Below, in pieces: positions 17,600-25,703 of a stretch of DNA of 64,000 bases. The notes beneath the pieces are model-generated. The model saw only the letters and a program-made list of their open reading frames with translations. It had not been told where the DNA came from and did no database searches. How positions within the stretch are numbered: the stretch's first letter is position 1; each line of letters opens with the position of its first letter. Location: positions 62,001 through 126,000 of the forward strand of contig JACPNV010000079.1 in NCBI GenBank assembly GCA_016185305.1, written 5' to 3'. The translations under genes and the position numbers were made by a program. The DNA is from Actinomycetota bacterium. GTDB taxonomy: Bacteria; Actinomycetota; Acidimicrobiia; Acidimicrobiales; Acidimicrobilacustridaceae.

Positions 17600-19099
17600 T
17601 CACGACGGCGCCGGCGTGAACACCTCGTCGTCCTGGGGTGACACACGGGTGCGTCCCGTTCGAGATCGCCGATGGTCGAGCCAGGTCCACAGCGCGTCGA
17701 GGGCAACGCTCGCGAGGATCACGAGGCTCGCGTCGATCCCCGCGCGGTAGCGGGTGAGGGCGCCCGAGACCACGGTCGTGATCGTGTACATGACGAACAG
17801 AACCACGAAAGGAAGGATCGGGACGTGGCGCCGGCGCAGCACGGCGAGCCCAAAGACCGCGGCAGGGAGCGTGCCGTAATAGAAGGCGAGGCCGACCAGC
17901 GACGGCCAGTAGCCCCGCTCCTCGAACCCGGTCGGGAACAAGCTGTTGGGCGGGTCGGTCCCGCCGTCGACCGTGAGCGTTCCTTGTGGACCCCAACCCC
18001 ACGCCCGACCGATGCGCGCGGCCACGACCACGGGCGTCCGTTCGGGATGGGCCTTGATGTACTCGATCGCCTTCTCGCGGAAGCGCTTGTCGAACTCTGA
18101 CTCGTCGGTGTCCGATCCGGGCATGAGCCCTTCGTTGACGAGCATCGCTCTCGCCTCGGGGTCTTCGGTCAGGCAGCGGATGTTCGTGAAGCCGAGGAAG
18201 TCTGGGTCTTCGTAAGCGGCGTCGCAGCTGTTCTGCAACAGGACCGTCCCCGTACCTGACGTGCCGAGCACCGGGTTGCGGAACGAAGTGAGGTTGCGCA
18301 GGCCCCACGGGAGCGTCAGCACCTGCACGGTGAGGAACGCAAGGAGACCGAGCGTGACGCACGACTTCTTCGAGAGCCGCGTTCGCAAGAGGAAGGCGAG
18401 CGGGAAGACGAGGATGAACGCAAGCATCCCGGTCTCGGCACGCGTGAGCTGACCGAACGCGATGGCGGCGCCGAGCCAGACCGCGGTCGCCGGTCGGGGT
18501 CGCCGCCAAAACGAGTAGGACGACATCACGATCAGCGTGACGGCCGGGACGTACATCGTCTCTGACATCAGCTTGCCTTCACTGATCCAGAAGAGCGGGT
18601 TCACCGCGGCGACCGAAGCTGCAACCACGCCGGCTCGCAGGCGACCGGTGATCTGCTTCGCCGCGAGGCCGATGAGGAACACGCTGACCGCTCCGATCAC
18701 GCCGGCCATCAGACGCTGCTGCGTGATCGTCGCCAGTCCGAGCTTGTTGAAGAGCGCGAGCGTGAGCGGCCACGAGGGTGGATGCGCCGCGCTCGGGTGC
18801 CACGCCGAGTCGCCGAGGAGCAGCCACTGCAACGGCTGTCCGAGCCCCCGGCCGGCGGCGATCATCCGGCCCTGGCCGTAGTAGAAGTTGGCGTCGCCAG
18901 CACCGAAGTTGAAGCATTCGACCGGCGCCGGAAGACGAGAGCGTTCGAGGTGCTCGAGCAGCGGCGTGCCGCCAGGCTCCCAGTCGAGCGGGTTGTACTC
19001 ACACGTCGGGCGCCACCAGAGGACGTTGAGAAGGCGAACGGAAAGGCCGACCAGCGCCGGCACCAACAGCAGCGCGTTGCGACGCGTGGCGGCGATCAC
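17600..19099 (-). CDS. membrane glycosyltransferase, GT-C (ArnT/PMT-like)
   Basis: A 499-residue polytopic protein with about ten helices. After the first helix (LLVPALVGLSVRLLNVLWW) comes a large loop with acidic residues and YYGQGRMIAAGRG, then AHPPSWPLTLALF, the layout of GT39/GT-C enzymes that take sugars from polyprenyl phosphate carriers. Further helices carry RAETGMLAFILVFP. The GTG at 19099 begins six bases after the purM stop, so it is probably [13 protein letters not shown] with purM, although functionally unrelated. Donor and acceptor cannot be told from sequence. Confidence 0.75.
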   Translation of the reverse strand: MIAATRRNALLLVPALVGLSVRLLNVLWWRPTCEYNPLDWEPGGTPLLEHLERSRLPAPVECFNFGAGDANFYYGQGRMIAAGRGLGQPLQWLLLGDSAWHPSAAHPPSWPLTLALFNKLGLATITQQRLMAGVIGAVSVFLIGLAAKQITGRLRAGVVAASVAAVNPLFWISEGKLMSETMYVPAVTLIVMSSYSFWRRPRPATAVWLGAAIAFGQLTRAETGMLAFILVFPLAFLLRTRLSKKSCVTLGLLAFLTVQVLTLPWGLRNLTSFRNPVLGTSGTGTVLLQNSCDAAYEDPDFLGFTNIRCLTEDPEARAMLVNEGLMPGSDTDESEFDKRFREKAIEYIKAHPERTPVVVAARIGRAWGWGPQGTLTVDGGTDPPNSLFPTGFEERGYWPSLVGLAFYYGTLPAAVFGLAVLRRRHVPILPFVVLFVMYTITTVVSGALTRYRAGIDASLVILASVALDALWTWLDHRRSRTGRTRVSPQDDEVFTPAPS

Positions 19100-19104
19100 G
19101 CGGC

Positions 19105-20136
19105 CTACTGCAACAGCACGTGGCCGTCGCCGGGGACGATCTCGCCGATGTGCGCGGCTCGGTGCCCGTGACCACGTAGGAGGTCGAGCGCTCGGAACGC
19201 ACCTTCGGAAGGAACCACGGCAACCATCCCGATGCCCATGTTGAACACCCTGGCCATCTCGTCGTCGGAGATGTCGCCGAGCTTCTGGATCTCCGAGAAG
19301 ATCCGCGGCGTTTCCCACGACGACGTGCTGACGACCGCGTCCATGCCCTTCGGCAGCATTCGTGCGAGGTTGCCCGGCATCCCGCCTCCCGTGATGTGGG
19401 CAAGAGCCCGGACATCGACCGTGCTCACCAGGTCGAGCACCGCGGGGGCATAGATGACCGATGGTAGGAGAAGCTCTTCGCCCAGGCTGTGGTGGGCGCC
19501 CTCGAACGCGGGCTCATCGAGGTTGCGGCCGGCCTTCTCGAACAGCACCCGGCGCGCCAGCGAGTAGCCGTTCGACCGGAGGTTGGGCGAGGGCAACCCG
19601 ATGAGGATGTCGCCGGCGCGAACGTGGTCGCCGGTGATGAGCCGGTCGCGCTCGACAACACCCACAGAGAAGCCGACGAGATCGAACTCACCGGGCTCCA
19701 TCGCCCCGGGATGCTCAGCCATCTCGCCACCGATGAGCGCGCATCCGGCCTGGCGGCAGCCTTCGGCCACGCCCTCGACCAGGTGCTCGATGTGATCGGG
19801 ATCGAGCTTGCCTACCGCGATGTAGTCAAGGAAGAACAGGGGTTCAGCCCCCTGGCACACGATGTCGTCCACGCACATCGCTACCAGGTCGACGCCGATC
19901 GTCGTGAAGCGGTTGGTGGACTGGGCGATCAGCGCCTTGGTGCCCACGCCGTCGGTGGAGGACACGAGCACGGGGTTCTTGTGGCGCTTGACGTCGAACC
20001 CGAAGAGCCCGCCGAAGCCACCGATGTCGCCGATGACCTCGGGCCGGAACGTGGAGCGGACCTTGCCGGCGATGCGCTCGACCGCTTCTTCCCCAGCGGA
20101 GATGCTCACTCCGGCTTGCTCGTAGGTCTCACCCAT
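19105..20136 (-). CDS. purM: phosphoribosylformylglycinamidine cyclo-ligase (AIR synthase)
   Basis: The 343-residue enzyme closes the imidazole ring (FGAM + ATP to AIR), step five of purine synthesis. Typical sequence is present: the start MGETYEQAGVSISAGEEAV, the glycine-rich segment GDIGGFGGLFGFD, VSSTDGVGTKALIA for ATP binding, and GEMAEHPGAM. Length and ends match the family. It lies downstream of purF on the same strand across 152 bases that hold no gene. Confidence 0.96.
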   Translation of the reverse strand: MGETYEQAGVSISAGEEAVERIAGKVRSTFRPEVIGDIGGFGGLFGFDVKRHKNPVLVSSTDGVGTKALIAQSTNRFTTIGVDLVAMCVDDIVCQGAEPLFFLDYIAVGKLDPDHIEHLVEGVAEGCRQAGCALIGGEMAEHPGAMEPGEFDLVGFSVGVVERDRLITGDHVRAGDILIGLPSPNLRSNGYSLARRVLFEKAGRNLDEPAFEGAHHSLGEELLLPSVIYAPAVLDLVSTVDVRALAHITGGGMPGNLARMLPKGMDAVVSTSSWETPRIFSEIQKLGDISDDEMARVFNMGIGMVAVVPSEGAFRALDLLRGHGHRAAHIGEIVPGDGHVLLQ

Positions 20137-20288
20137 CAGCGATCGCCTCGACTTGTCGGGGTCAGATGGTCGCTGGCGCCGGGCGCCACGTCAACTCTCT
20201 CCAAAGCGGACACGGCGATGGCGCGTCCCCGTCAGCGGCGAAACGAACCGCGCGCATCGGTAAAGCGGCCCTTGCATCTCACGCGCGC

Positions 20289-21908
20289 TCAATGCCCAGC
20301 CGGGCGAAGCCGGCCTTCAGAACCGAGACCCCGCACCCGCTTCTCGTGCCCGCTCGCGGCGCGCCGGGCGTCGTCGGGGGGGAGCGCTGAGCCGGCGTCG
20401 AAAACGAGCGCGAGCGTGTCGGCGTCGTCGTCGCCGGAACCGGACAGCTCGAGCACACCCTTGGTCAGCGTGATCGGAACCTCGACGGGGTAGTCGCCCG
20501 TGAGACAGGCGTCGCAGAACCCCGCGCCCGGGGCACCGGTTGCCTCGCGAAGGCGGTCGACGGTGAGATACGCGAGCGTGTCGGCACCGATGTAGTCGCA
20601 GATCTCCTCGACATCGAGACTGGCGGCGATCAGCTCGCCCTGCGTGCCGGTGTCCATGCCGTAGAAGCAGGGCCATCTGTAGGGCGGCGACGAGACGCGC
20701 ATGTGCACCGCGGCGGCACCCGCTTCGCGAAGCATGGTGATCATGGCCCGGGTGGTGGTGCCGCGGACGATGGAGTCGTCCACGACCACCAATCGCTTGC
20801 CGGCGATGTTGTCGCGTAGCGGATTGAGCTTCATGCGGACGCCAAGGGCGCGCATCTGCTGGTTGGGCGCGATGAACGTTCGGCCGATGTAGCGGTTCTT
20901 GACGAGACCCTGGCCCTGGGGAATGCCACTGTGCCGGGCGAACCCTTCGGCCGCGGGAATGCCCGACTCGGGAACGCCCATCACCATGTCGGCTTCGACC
21001 GGCGCCTGCTCGGCAAGGCTCTCACCCATGCGCACCCTGGCCTGGTGGATGTTCTGGCCGTAGAGCCTGCTGTCAGGCCGGGAGAAGTAGACGAACTCGA
21101 AGAGGCACAAGCGGGGTTCGATGGCGGAGCCGTCGAACGGCCGGACCGTGCGGTAGCCCGTGGCGTCGATGATGACCATCTCGCCGGGCTCGACCTCACG
21201 GACGAAGTGGGCACCGACGACGTCGAGCGCTGGCGTCTCGGAGGCGAGCACCCAACCGTTCTCGAGCTTGCCGAGGCAGAGCGGCCAGAAGCCGTTGGGG
21301 TCGCGCACGCCGATCACGTGCCCTTCATCCATGAGCACGAACGAGAACGCACCATCGAGGCGGGGCAGGACCTTCAACAACGCTCGCTCGAGCACCCGAC
21401 CGTCAGCCGATGGTTCGGGGTCGAGCGCCAGCTCGCCGCCGATGAGCTCAGCAACCAGATCGCTGTCGCTCGTCACCGCGCCCGGCAACATTCCGACGTC
21501 GGCCGCGAGCTTCTCGGTGTTGACGAGGTTGCCGTTGTGGCCGAGGGCGAAGGAGTGCTCGCCAACGTTGCGGTAGAAGGGCTGGGCGTTGCGCCACGTG
21601 CTCGAGCCGGTCGTGCTGTAGCGGGTGTGGCCGATGGCGAGGTGGCCGGTCAGCGCGGCGAGCGTTCGATCGTCGAACACGTTCGAGACGAGACCCATGT
21701 CTTTGATCACGGTGATGAGGTGACCGTCGCTCACGGCGATGCCGGCGGACTCCTGCCCCCGGTGCTGCAGCGCGTAGAGACCGAGGTAAGTGAGGTGGGC
21801 GACCGGCTGGTTCGGCGCGTACACCCCGAAGACGCCGCATTCGTGCCCGGGGGTTTCGTCGCTGGGGAGAGGCTCGGCATCGGGAACCCGATGCTCGGGG
21901 TCGCTCAC
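20289..21908 (-). CDS. purF: amidophosphoribosyltransferase
   Basis: The committed step of purine synthesis: glutamine and PRPP to phosphoribosylamine. A 23-residue propeptide precedes the nucleophile Cys24 (HECGVFGVYA), which should be exposed by self-cleavage. The glutaminase half has LQHRGQESAGIAV; the transferase half has the PRPP motif RLVVVDDSIVRGTT. Cysteines in PRLCLFEF, RWPCFYGMD and FCDACLTGDYP match the four ligands of the iron-sulfur cluster of the Bacillus-type enzyme. The start is a GTG. The C-terminal 50 residues after the cluster are longer and Asp-rich compared with the usual end. Confidence 0.96.
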   Translation of the reverse strand: MSDPEHRVPDAEPLPSDETPGHECGVFGVYAPNQPVAHLTYLGLYALQHRGQESAGIAVSDGHLITVIKDMGLVSNVFDDRTLAALTGHLAIGHTRYSTTGSSTWRNAQPFYRNVGEHSFALGHNGNLVNTEKLAADVGMLPGAVTSDSDLVAELIGGELALDPEPSADGRVLERALLKVLPRLDGAFSFVLMDEGHVIGVRDPNGFWPLCLGKLENGWVLASETPALDVVGAHFVREVEPGEMVIIDATGYRTVRPFDGSAIEPRLCLFEFVYFSRPDSRLYGQNIHQARVRMGESLAEQAPVEADMVMGVPESGIPAAEGFARHSGIPQGQGLVKNRYIGRTFIAPNQQMRALGVRMKLNPLRDNIAGKRLVVVDDSIVRGTTTRAMITMLREAGAAAVHMRVSSPPYRWPCFYGMDTGTQGELIAASLDVEEICDYIGADTLAYLTVDRLREATGAPGAGFCDACLTGDYPVEVPITLTKGVLELSGSGDDDADTLALVFDAGSALPPDDARRAASGHEKRVRGLGSEGRLRPAGH

Positions 21909-22018
21909 GGCGTCATCTTAGGGGTGCTACCCACAGGCGCAACACATCGCCACCGAGATGGCCCACCTCGAACTGGGGGACAGAGCGCGCCGCTTCCCGC
22001 GCGCGCGACGGCCCGGTT

Positions 22019-22058
22019 GGGCGGTCGGGCGGTCGGGCGGTTGGGCGGTCGGGCGGTC
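22019..22058. repeat. five tandem GGGCGGTC octamers
   Basis: Five consecutive eight-base units (the third ends in T) run from the purL stop codon into the purL-purF gap. The array overlaps the TGA of purL. It is a simple repeat with no evident function. Confidence 0.9.
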
Positions 22059-24023
22059 AGCTCTGGGTCGTGCCCGCCCCGAGCGCGGCGGGGAGCCGAT
22101 GGCGCCATGCCGAGATGGCCTCGTCCAGCGGGACGTCCATCAGACCCTTGATCGAGAGGCGGTCGCCGGCGGCGACGCCGATGCGGGCGAACGGGACGCC
22201 GGCGTTGTCGAGGACCTTCTCGACGTTGGTCAGCACGGCGGCCGGCACGCACGCGACGGCCCGAGACGGCGACTCGCTGAAAAGCTCGGCGTGATCGGCC
22301 ACGCGGGCCGCGCTGAAACCGATGCCGCTGCGCACCGCCATCTCGGCCAAGGCGAGGCCGAGGCCACCGGTCGAGACGTCGTGCACGCCCGCGAGGAGGC
22401 CGCCGGTGACGAGTTGCCGGACGGCGTTGGCGACGTTCGCGTGGTGCTTCAGGTCGAGTGCGGGCAACCGTCCGGCGCGGTGGGCCTGCCGCCAGACCCA
22501 CAGCGACCGCCGAAGTTGAGGCAGTTCACGACGGCGAGGGGACGGGCCCCGACACAGGCCAGGTTCAACACCGACTCGGCGACAGTCAGCTCGGTGCCGC
22601 CGCGGGGGTCGACGGCGCACCACCGGTGGTTCCCGTCGGTGGTGAGGGCGAGGCCGCGGCCGGTGTCGGCGCCGGTCACAGGGTGTTTCAAGCGCAGCAC
22701 CGCCGCGTCGCCACCCGGGCCCTCGACCGTGTTGAGGAAGAGCTGGTGGTCGTACTGGCTCGACACCCAGCTCGTGTCGGTGAGCATCTCGAGGATCTCG
22801 GCACCCGGATCGGGCGCGGGGCCGTCCGGCAGCGGCGGTCCCGCCCGCGTGCGCAACTTCTCGTCGAACCCTGCCGGTGCTGATCGGGGACGGTCGTACC
22901 GCGGGGCGGCGTCGTGCAGCGACGACGCCGGCACGTCGGCGAGCACGTCGCCGTCCCACCCGTCGAGGATGCGGAGACGGCCGCCCGCCGTGACCTTGCC
23001 GATCACCGACGAGCGCACCTCCCACTTCTCGCAGATGGCCAGCACCTCGCCGAGCGAGTCGGGCTCGACGATCGCCAACATCCGTTCTTGCGACTCGCTC
23101 GTCATGACCTCGAAGGGCACCATGCCCTGTTCGCGGCGAGGCACAGCGGTCACGTCGACGTCCATGCCCATGCCACCGCGAGACGCGGTCTCACTCGTCG
23201 CGCACGACAGCCCGGCGCCGCCGAGATCTTGGATACCCACGACAAGCCCGCAGTCCAGCAACTCGAGGCATGCCTCTATCAACCGCTTCTCTTCGAACGG
23301 GTCGCCGACCTGGACGCTCGGTCGCTTCTGCGCGTCGGCCTCCTGATCGGAAAAGCCTGCCGAGGCGAGGACGCTGACGCCACCGATGCCATCGCGACCA
23401 GTCGTGGACCCAAGCAGAACGGCGACGGTCCCCTCCCCGGTCGCCTGGCCCAGGACGAGGCGCTCCTTCGGGAGGACACCCAAGCAGAGCACATTGACCA
23501 AAGGGTTGCCGGTGTAGGTCTCGTCGAAGACGGTCTCGCCGCCCACCGTCGGTACCCCGACCGCGTTGCCATAGCCGGAGATTCCCGACACGACACCTTC
23601 GGCGATCCAGCGGCTGCGCCCGTCGTCGAGCGGACCGAAGCGAAGGGGATCCATCACCGCGATGGGGCGGGCACCCATCGTGAAGATGTCGCGCAGGATG
23701 CCACCGACGCCGGTTGCGGCCCCTTGGTAGGGCTCTATTGCCGAGGGATGGTTGTGGCTCTCGATCCGGATGGCGGCGGCAATACCGTCACCGACATCCA
23801 CAACGCCGGCGTTCTCGCCCGGGCCGACCAGCACCCATTCCGCGTCGGTTGGCAGCCGCTTCAGGTGGATCCGCGACGACTTGTACGAGCAGTGCTCGGA
23901 CCACATCACCGCATACATCGCCAGCTCGAGCTCGTTCGGTTGCCGGCCGAGGATCTTCTCGATATCCGCCGCCTCTTCGTCGGTCAAACCGAGTGTTCGG
24001 TGCAGCGGTTCGTCGATCGTCAT
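22057..24023 (-). pseudogene. purL: phosphoribosylformylglycinamidine synthase II, internal deletion and frameshift
   Basis: Most of PurL is present. Residues 1 to about 500 run from [14 protein letters not shown] through the catalytic [10 protein letters not shown] region, ATP-site [19 protein letters not shown], and up to VVNCLNFG. There the frame reads into a short tail and stops. In the next frame the normal C-terminus resumes at [19 protein letters not shown] and continues to VHDVSTGGLGLALAEMA and LFSESPSR. By comparison with Bacillus PurL about 85-90 residues, including the conserved PVxGGNVSxYN segment, are missing at about 22507-22510. PurL with PurS and PurQ (both intact nearby) converts FGAR to FGAM, so a real lesion would cause purine auxotrophy. 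Assembly error is likely. Confidence 0.85.
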
Positions 24024-24239
24024 GGGTGATCATGCTCGAGTCGGGGCATGCGACGACGCTACCCGAGGGCCAGAGGGGACGACGCAACCGGCCTCGGGCA
24101 GTGCCACGCGAGTTCCACCGGTCGGTGCCAACAATCAGGAGCATCGTCGTTGTCGAATTGTTCACCAATCCGCGCTTGGGAACTTTCGTTGTGTCAGGCG
24201 AGTTGCGAGCATCCTCATTTTGTGTTGTGATGCTCTGCG

Positions 24240-24653
24240 ATGGCACCAGCAAAGAAGTCCAAAGGAATGTCGGCACAGCACAAGGCGGCGCTGGCAGAAG
24301 GCCGTACGCAAGGACGAGCGGTCCGCAACTATCTGAATGCCCTCGAGGCGCACAAGCCCAAGCGCGGCCGGCGCCGCACACCTGAATCGATCGCAGCTCG
24401 GCTCGACAGGATCGAGGGCGAGCTCGAGAGCGCCGACAGCGTCAAGCGTGTCGAGCTCATTCAGGAACGGCTCGATCTCCGAGCCGAGCTCGACACCTAT
24501 GAGAACAAGATCGATTTGGCCGATCTCGAGGCGGAGTTCATCGAGGCCGCTGCCGAATACTCCGAACGCAAAGGCATCAGCTACAAGGCCTGGCGCGAGG
24601 CGGGCGTGCCAGCGGCAACGCTGACCGCCGCCGGCATCACCCGCGGCATGTAG
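24240..24653 (+). CDS. conserved actinobacterial protein of unknown function
   Basis: A 137-residue soluble protein. The first 50 residues are Lys/Arg/Ala-rich (MAPAKKSKGMSAQHKAALAEGR, histone-like in composition). A charged helix of about 45 residues follows (IAARLDRIEGELES...LDLRAELDTYENK) with heptad-like spacing. The C-terminal motif RKGISYKAWREAGVPAATL resembles one I have seen in actinobacterial hypothetical proteins. Nucleic-acid binding is suggested by composition, not shown. It sits on the opposite strand between purL and purQ. The 216 bases before it are the divergent promoter region with purL. Confidence 0.7.
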   Translation: MAPAKKSKGMSAQHKAALAEGRTQGRAVRNYLNALEAHKPKRGRRRTPESIAARLDRIEGELESADSVKRVELIQERLDLRAELDTYENKIDLADLEAEFIEAAAEYSERKGISYKAWREAGVPAATLTAAGITRGM

Positions 24654-24670
24654 CCCGCGCGATTGGGCAC

Positions 24671-25345
24671 TCAGCCGGCAGGTTGTGGCGCCTTCAGCAG
24701 CGACCGCAACAGGGGCACCCCGTCGGTGCTTCCGAGCAAGTCACCCGTCGCACGCTCAGGATGCGGCATGAGACCAACCACGTTGCGACCCGCATTGCAG
24801 ACGCCAGCGATGTCGTCCACCGATCCATTGGGGTTGGCGAGATAGCGAAGGACGACCCGATCGTCGGCACGAAGCTCGGCGAGCGTCTCGGGGCTGCAGG
24901 TGTAGTTACCCTCGAAGTGGTTGATCGGCACTCGTAGCACCTGACCGAGCGACGCTTGTGACGTCAACACCGTATTCGTGCTCTCGACACGCAGTCCGGT
25001 CGTCGTACACAAGAACTTCAAGCCGCGGTTCTTCTGCAATGCCCCCGGGAGAAGACCCGCTTCGGTGAGGACTTGAAATCCGTTGCAGATGCCGACGACA
25101 GCCCCGCCGCTCGCGGCGAACTCGTGGATCGCGTCCATCACCGGGGAGAAGCGGGCGATCGCCCCCGGCCGCAGGTAGTCGCCGTGGGCGAAGCCGCCGG
25201 GCACGACCACGGCATCGACCCCGGCGACGGAGCGGTCGCCGTGCCAGAGCAGCTCGGCATCGCCACCGAGTGACCGCACCGCTTCGAGCACGTCGAGCTC
25301 GCAGTTCGACCCGGGGAAGCGGACGACACCGACCCGCACGCTCAC
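24671..25345 (-). CDS. purQ: phosphoribosylformylglycinamidine synthase I (glutaminase)
   Basis: A 224-residue class I glutamine amidotransferase. It makes ammonia for PurL. The nucleophile Cys is in GAVVGICNGFQVLTEAGLLPG, the His-Glu pair in GLMPHPERATG. The GTG start at 25345 (VSVRVGVVRFPGSNC) overlaps the purS stop by GTGA. PurQ and PurS are separate small subunits, as expected beside a short-form PurL. Confidence 0.95.
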   Translation of the reverse strand: MSVRVGVVRFPGSNCELDVLEAVRSLGGDAELLWHGDRSVAGVDAVVVPGGFAHGDYLRPGAIARFSPVMDAIHEFAASGGAVVGICNGFQVLTEAGLLPGALQKNRGLKFLCTTTGLRVESTNTVLTSQASLGQVLRVPINHFEGNYTCSPETLAELRADDRVVLRYLANPNGSVDDIAGVCNAGRNVVGLMPHPERATGDLLGSTDGVPLLRSLLKAPQPAG

Positions 25346-25608
25346 GCCGGTGCGCCCTCGCATGCGTCGAGATCGATCGTGGCGTCCTCGATCACCGGGT
25401 TGGTCAAGAATCGCCGGCACATGTCGTCGACCTCGCGTCGGGCGCTCTCTTCGTCAACAGCTAGGAGATCGAACCGGATGCTCTTGCCCACCCGGACGCC
25501 ACGAATCCCGTCGAAGCCGAGGGTCGGCAAGGAGCGTTCGATGGTCGAGCCCTGTGGATCGGCGATTCCGGGGCGAAGGCTGACTTCCACGCGCACGGAG
25601 AACAGCAT
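25342..25608 (-). CDS. purS: phosphoribosylformylglycinamidine synthase subunit PurS
   Basis: An 88-residue protein with the PurS fold pattern: MLFSVRVEVSLRPGIADPQG, TIERSLPTLGFDGIRGVRVGKSI, and a C-terminal helix and strand. PurS dimers bridge PurL and PurQ. The ATG at 25608 is preferred over an upstream in-frame ATG because the protein family begins here. It overlaps purQ. The 95 bases upstream hold no gene. Confidence 0.93.
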   Translation of the reverse strand: MLFSVRVEVSLRPGIADPQGSTIERSLPTLGFDGIRGVRVGKSIRFDLLAVDEESARREVDDMCRRFLTNPVIEDATIDLDACEGAPA

Positions 25609-25703
25609 CTCCCCACTCTGACACACCGCCGCCGCCCACCCTGACCTGGCTGCGTTATCTGGCACGCGCACGAGATCATGCACGCAAGGTCACGCACCCA
25701 AGC

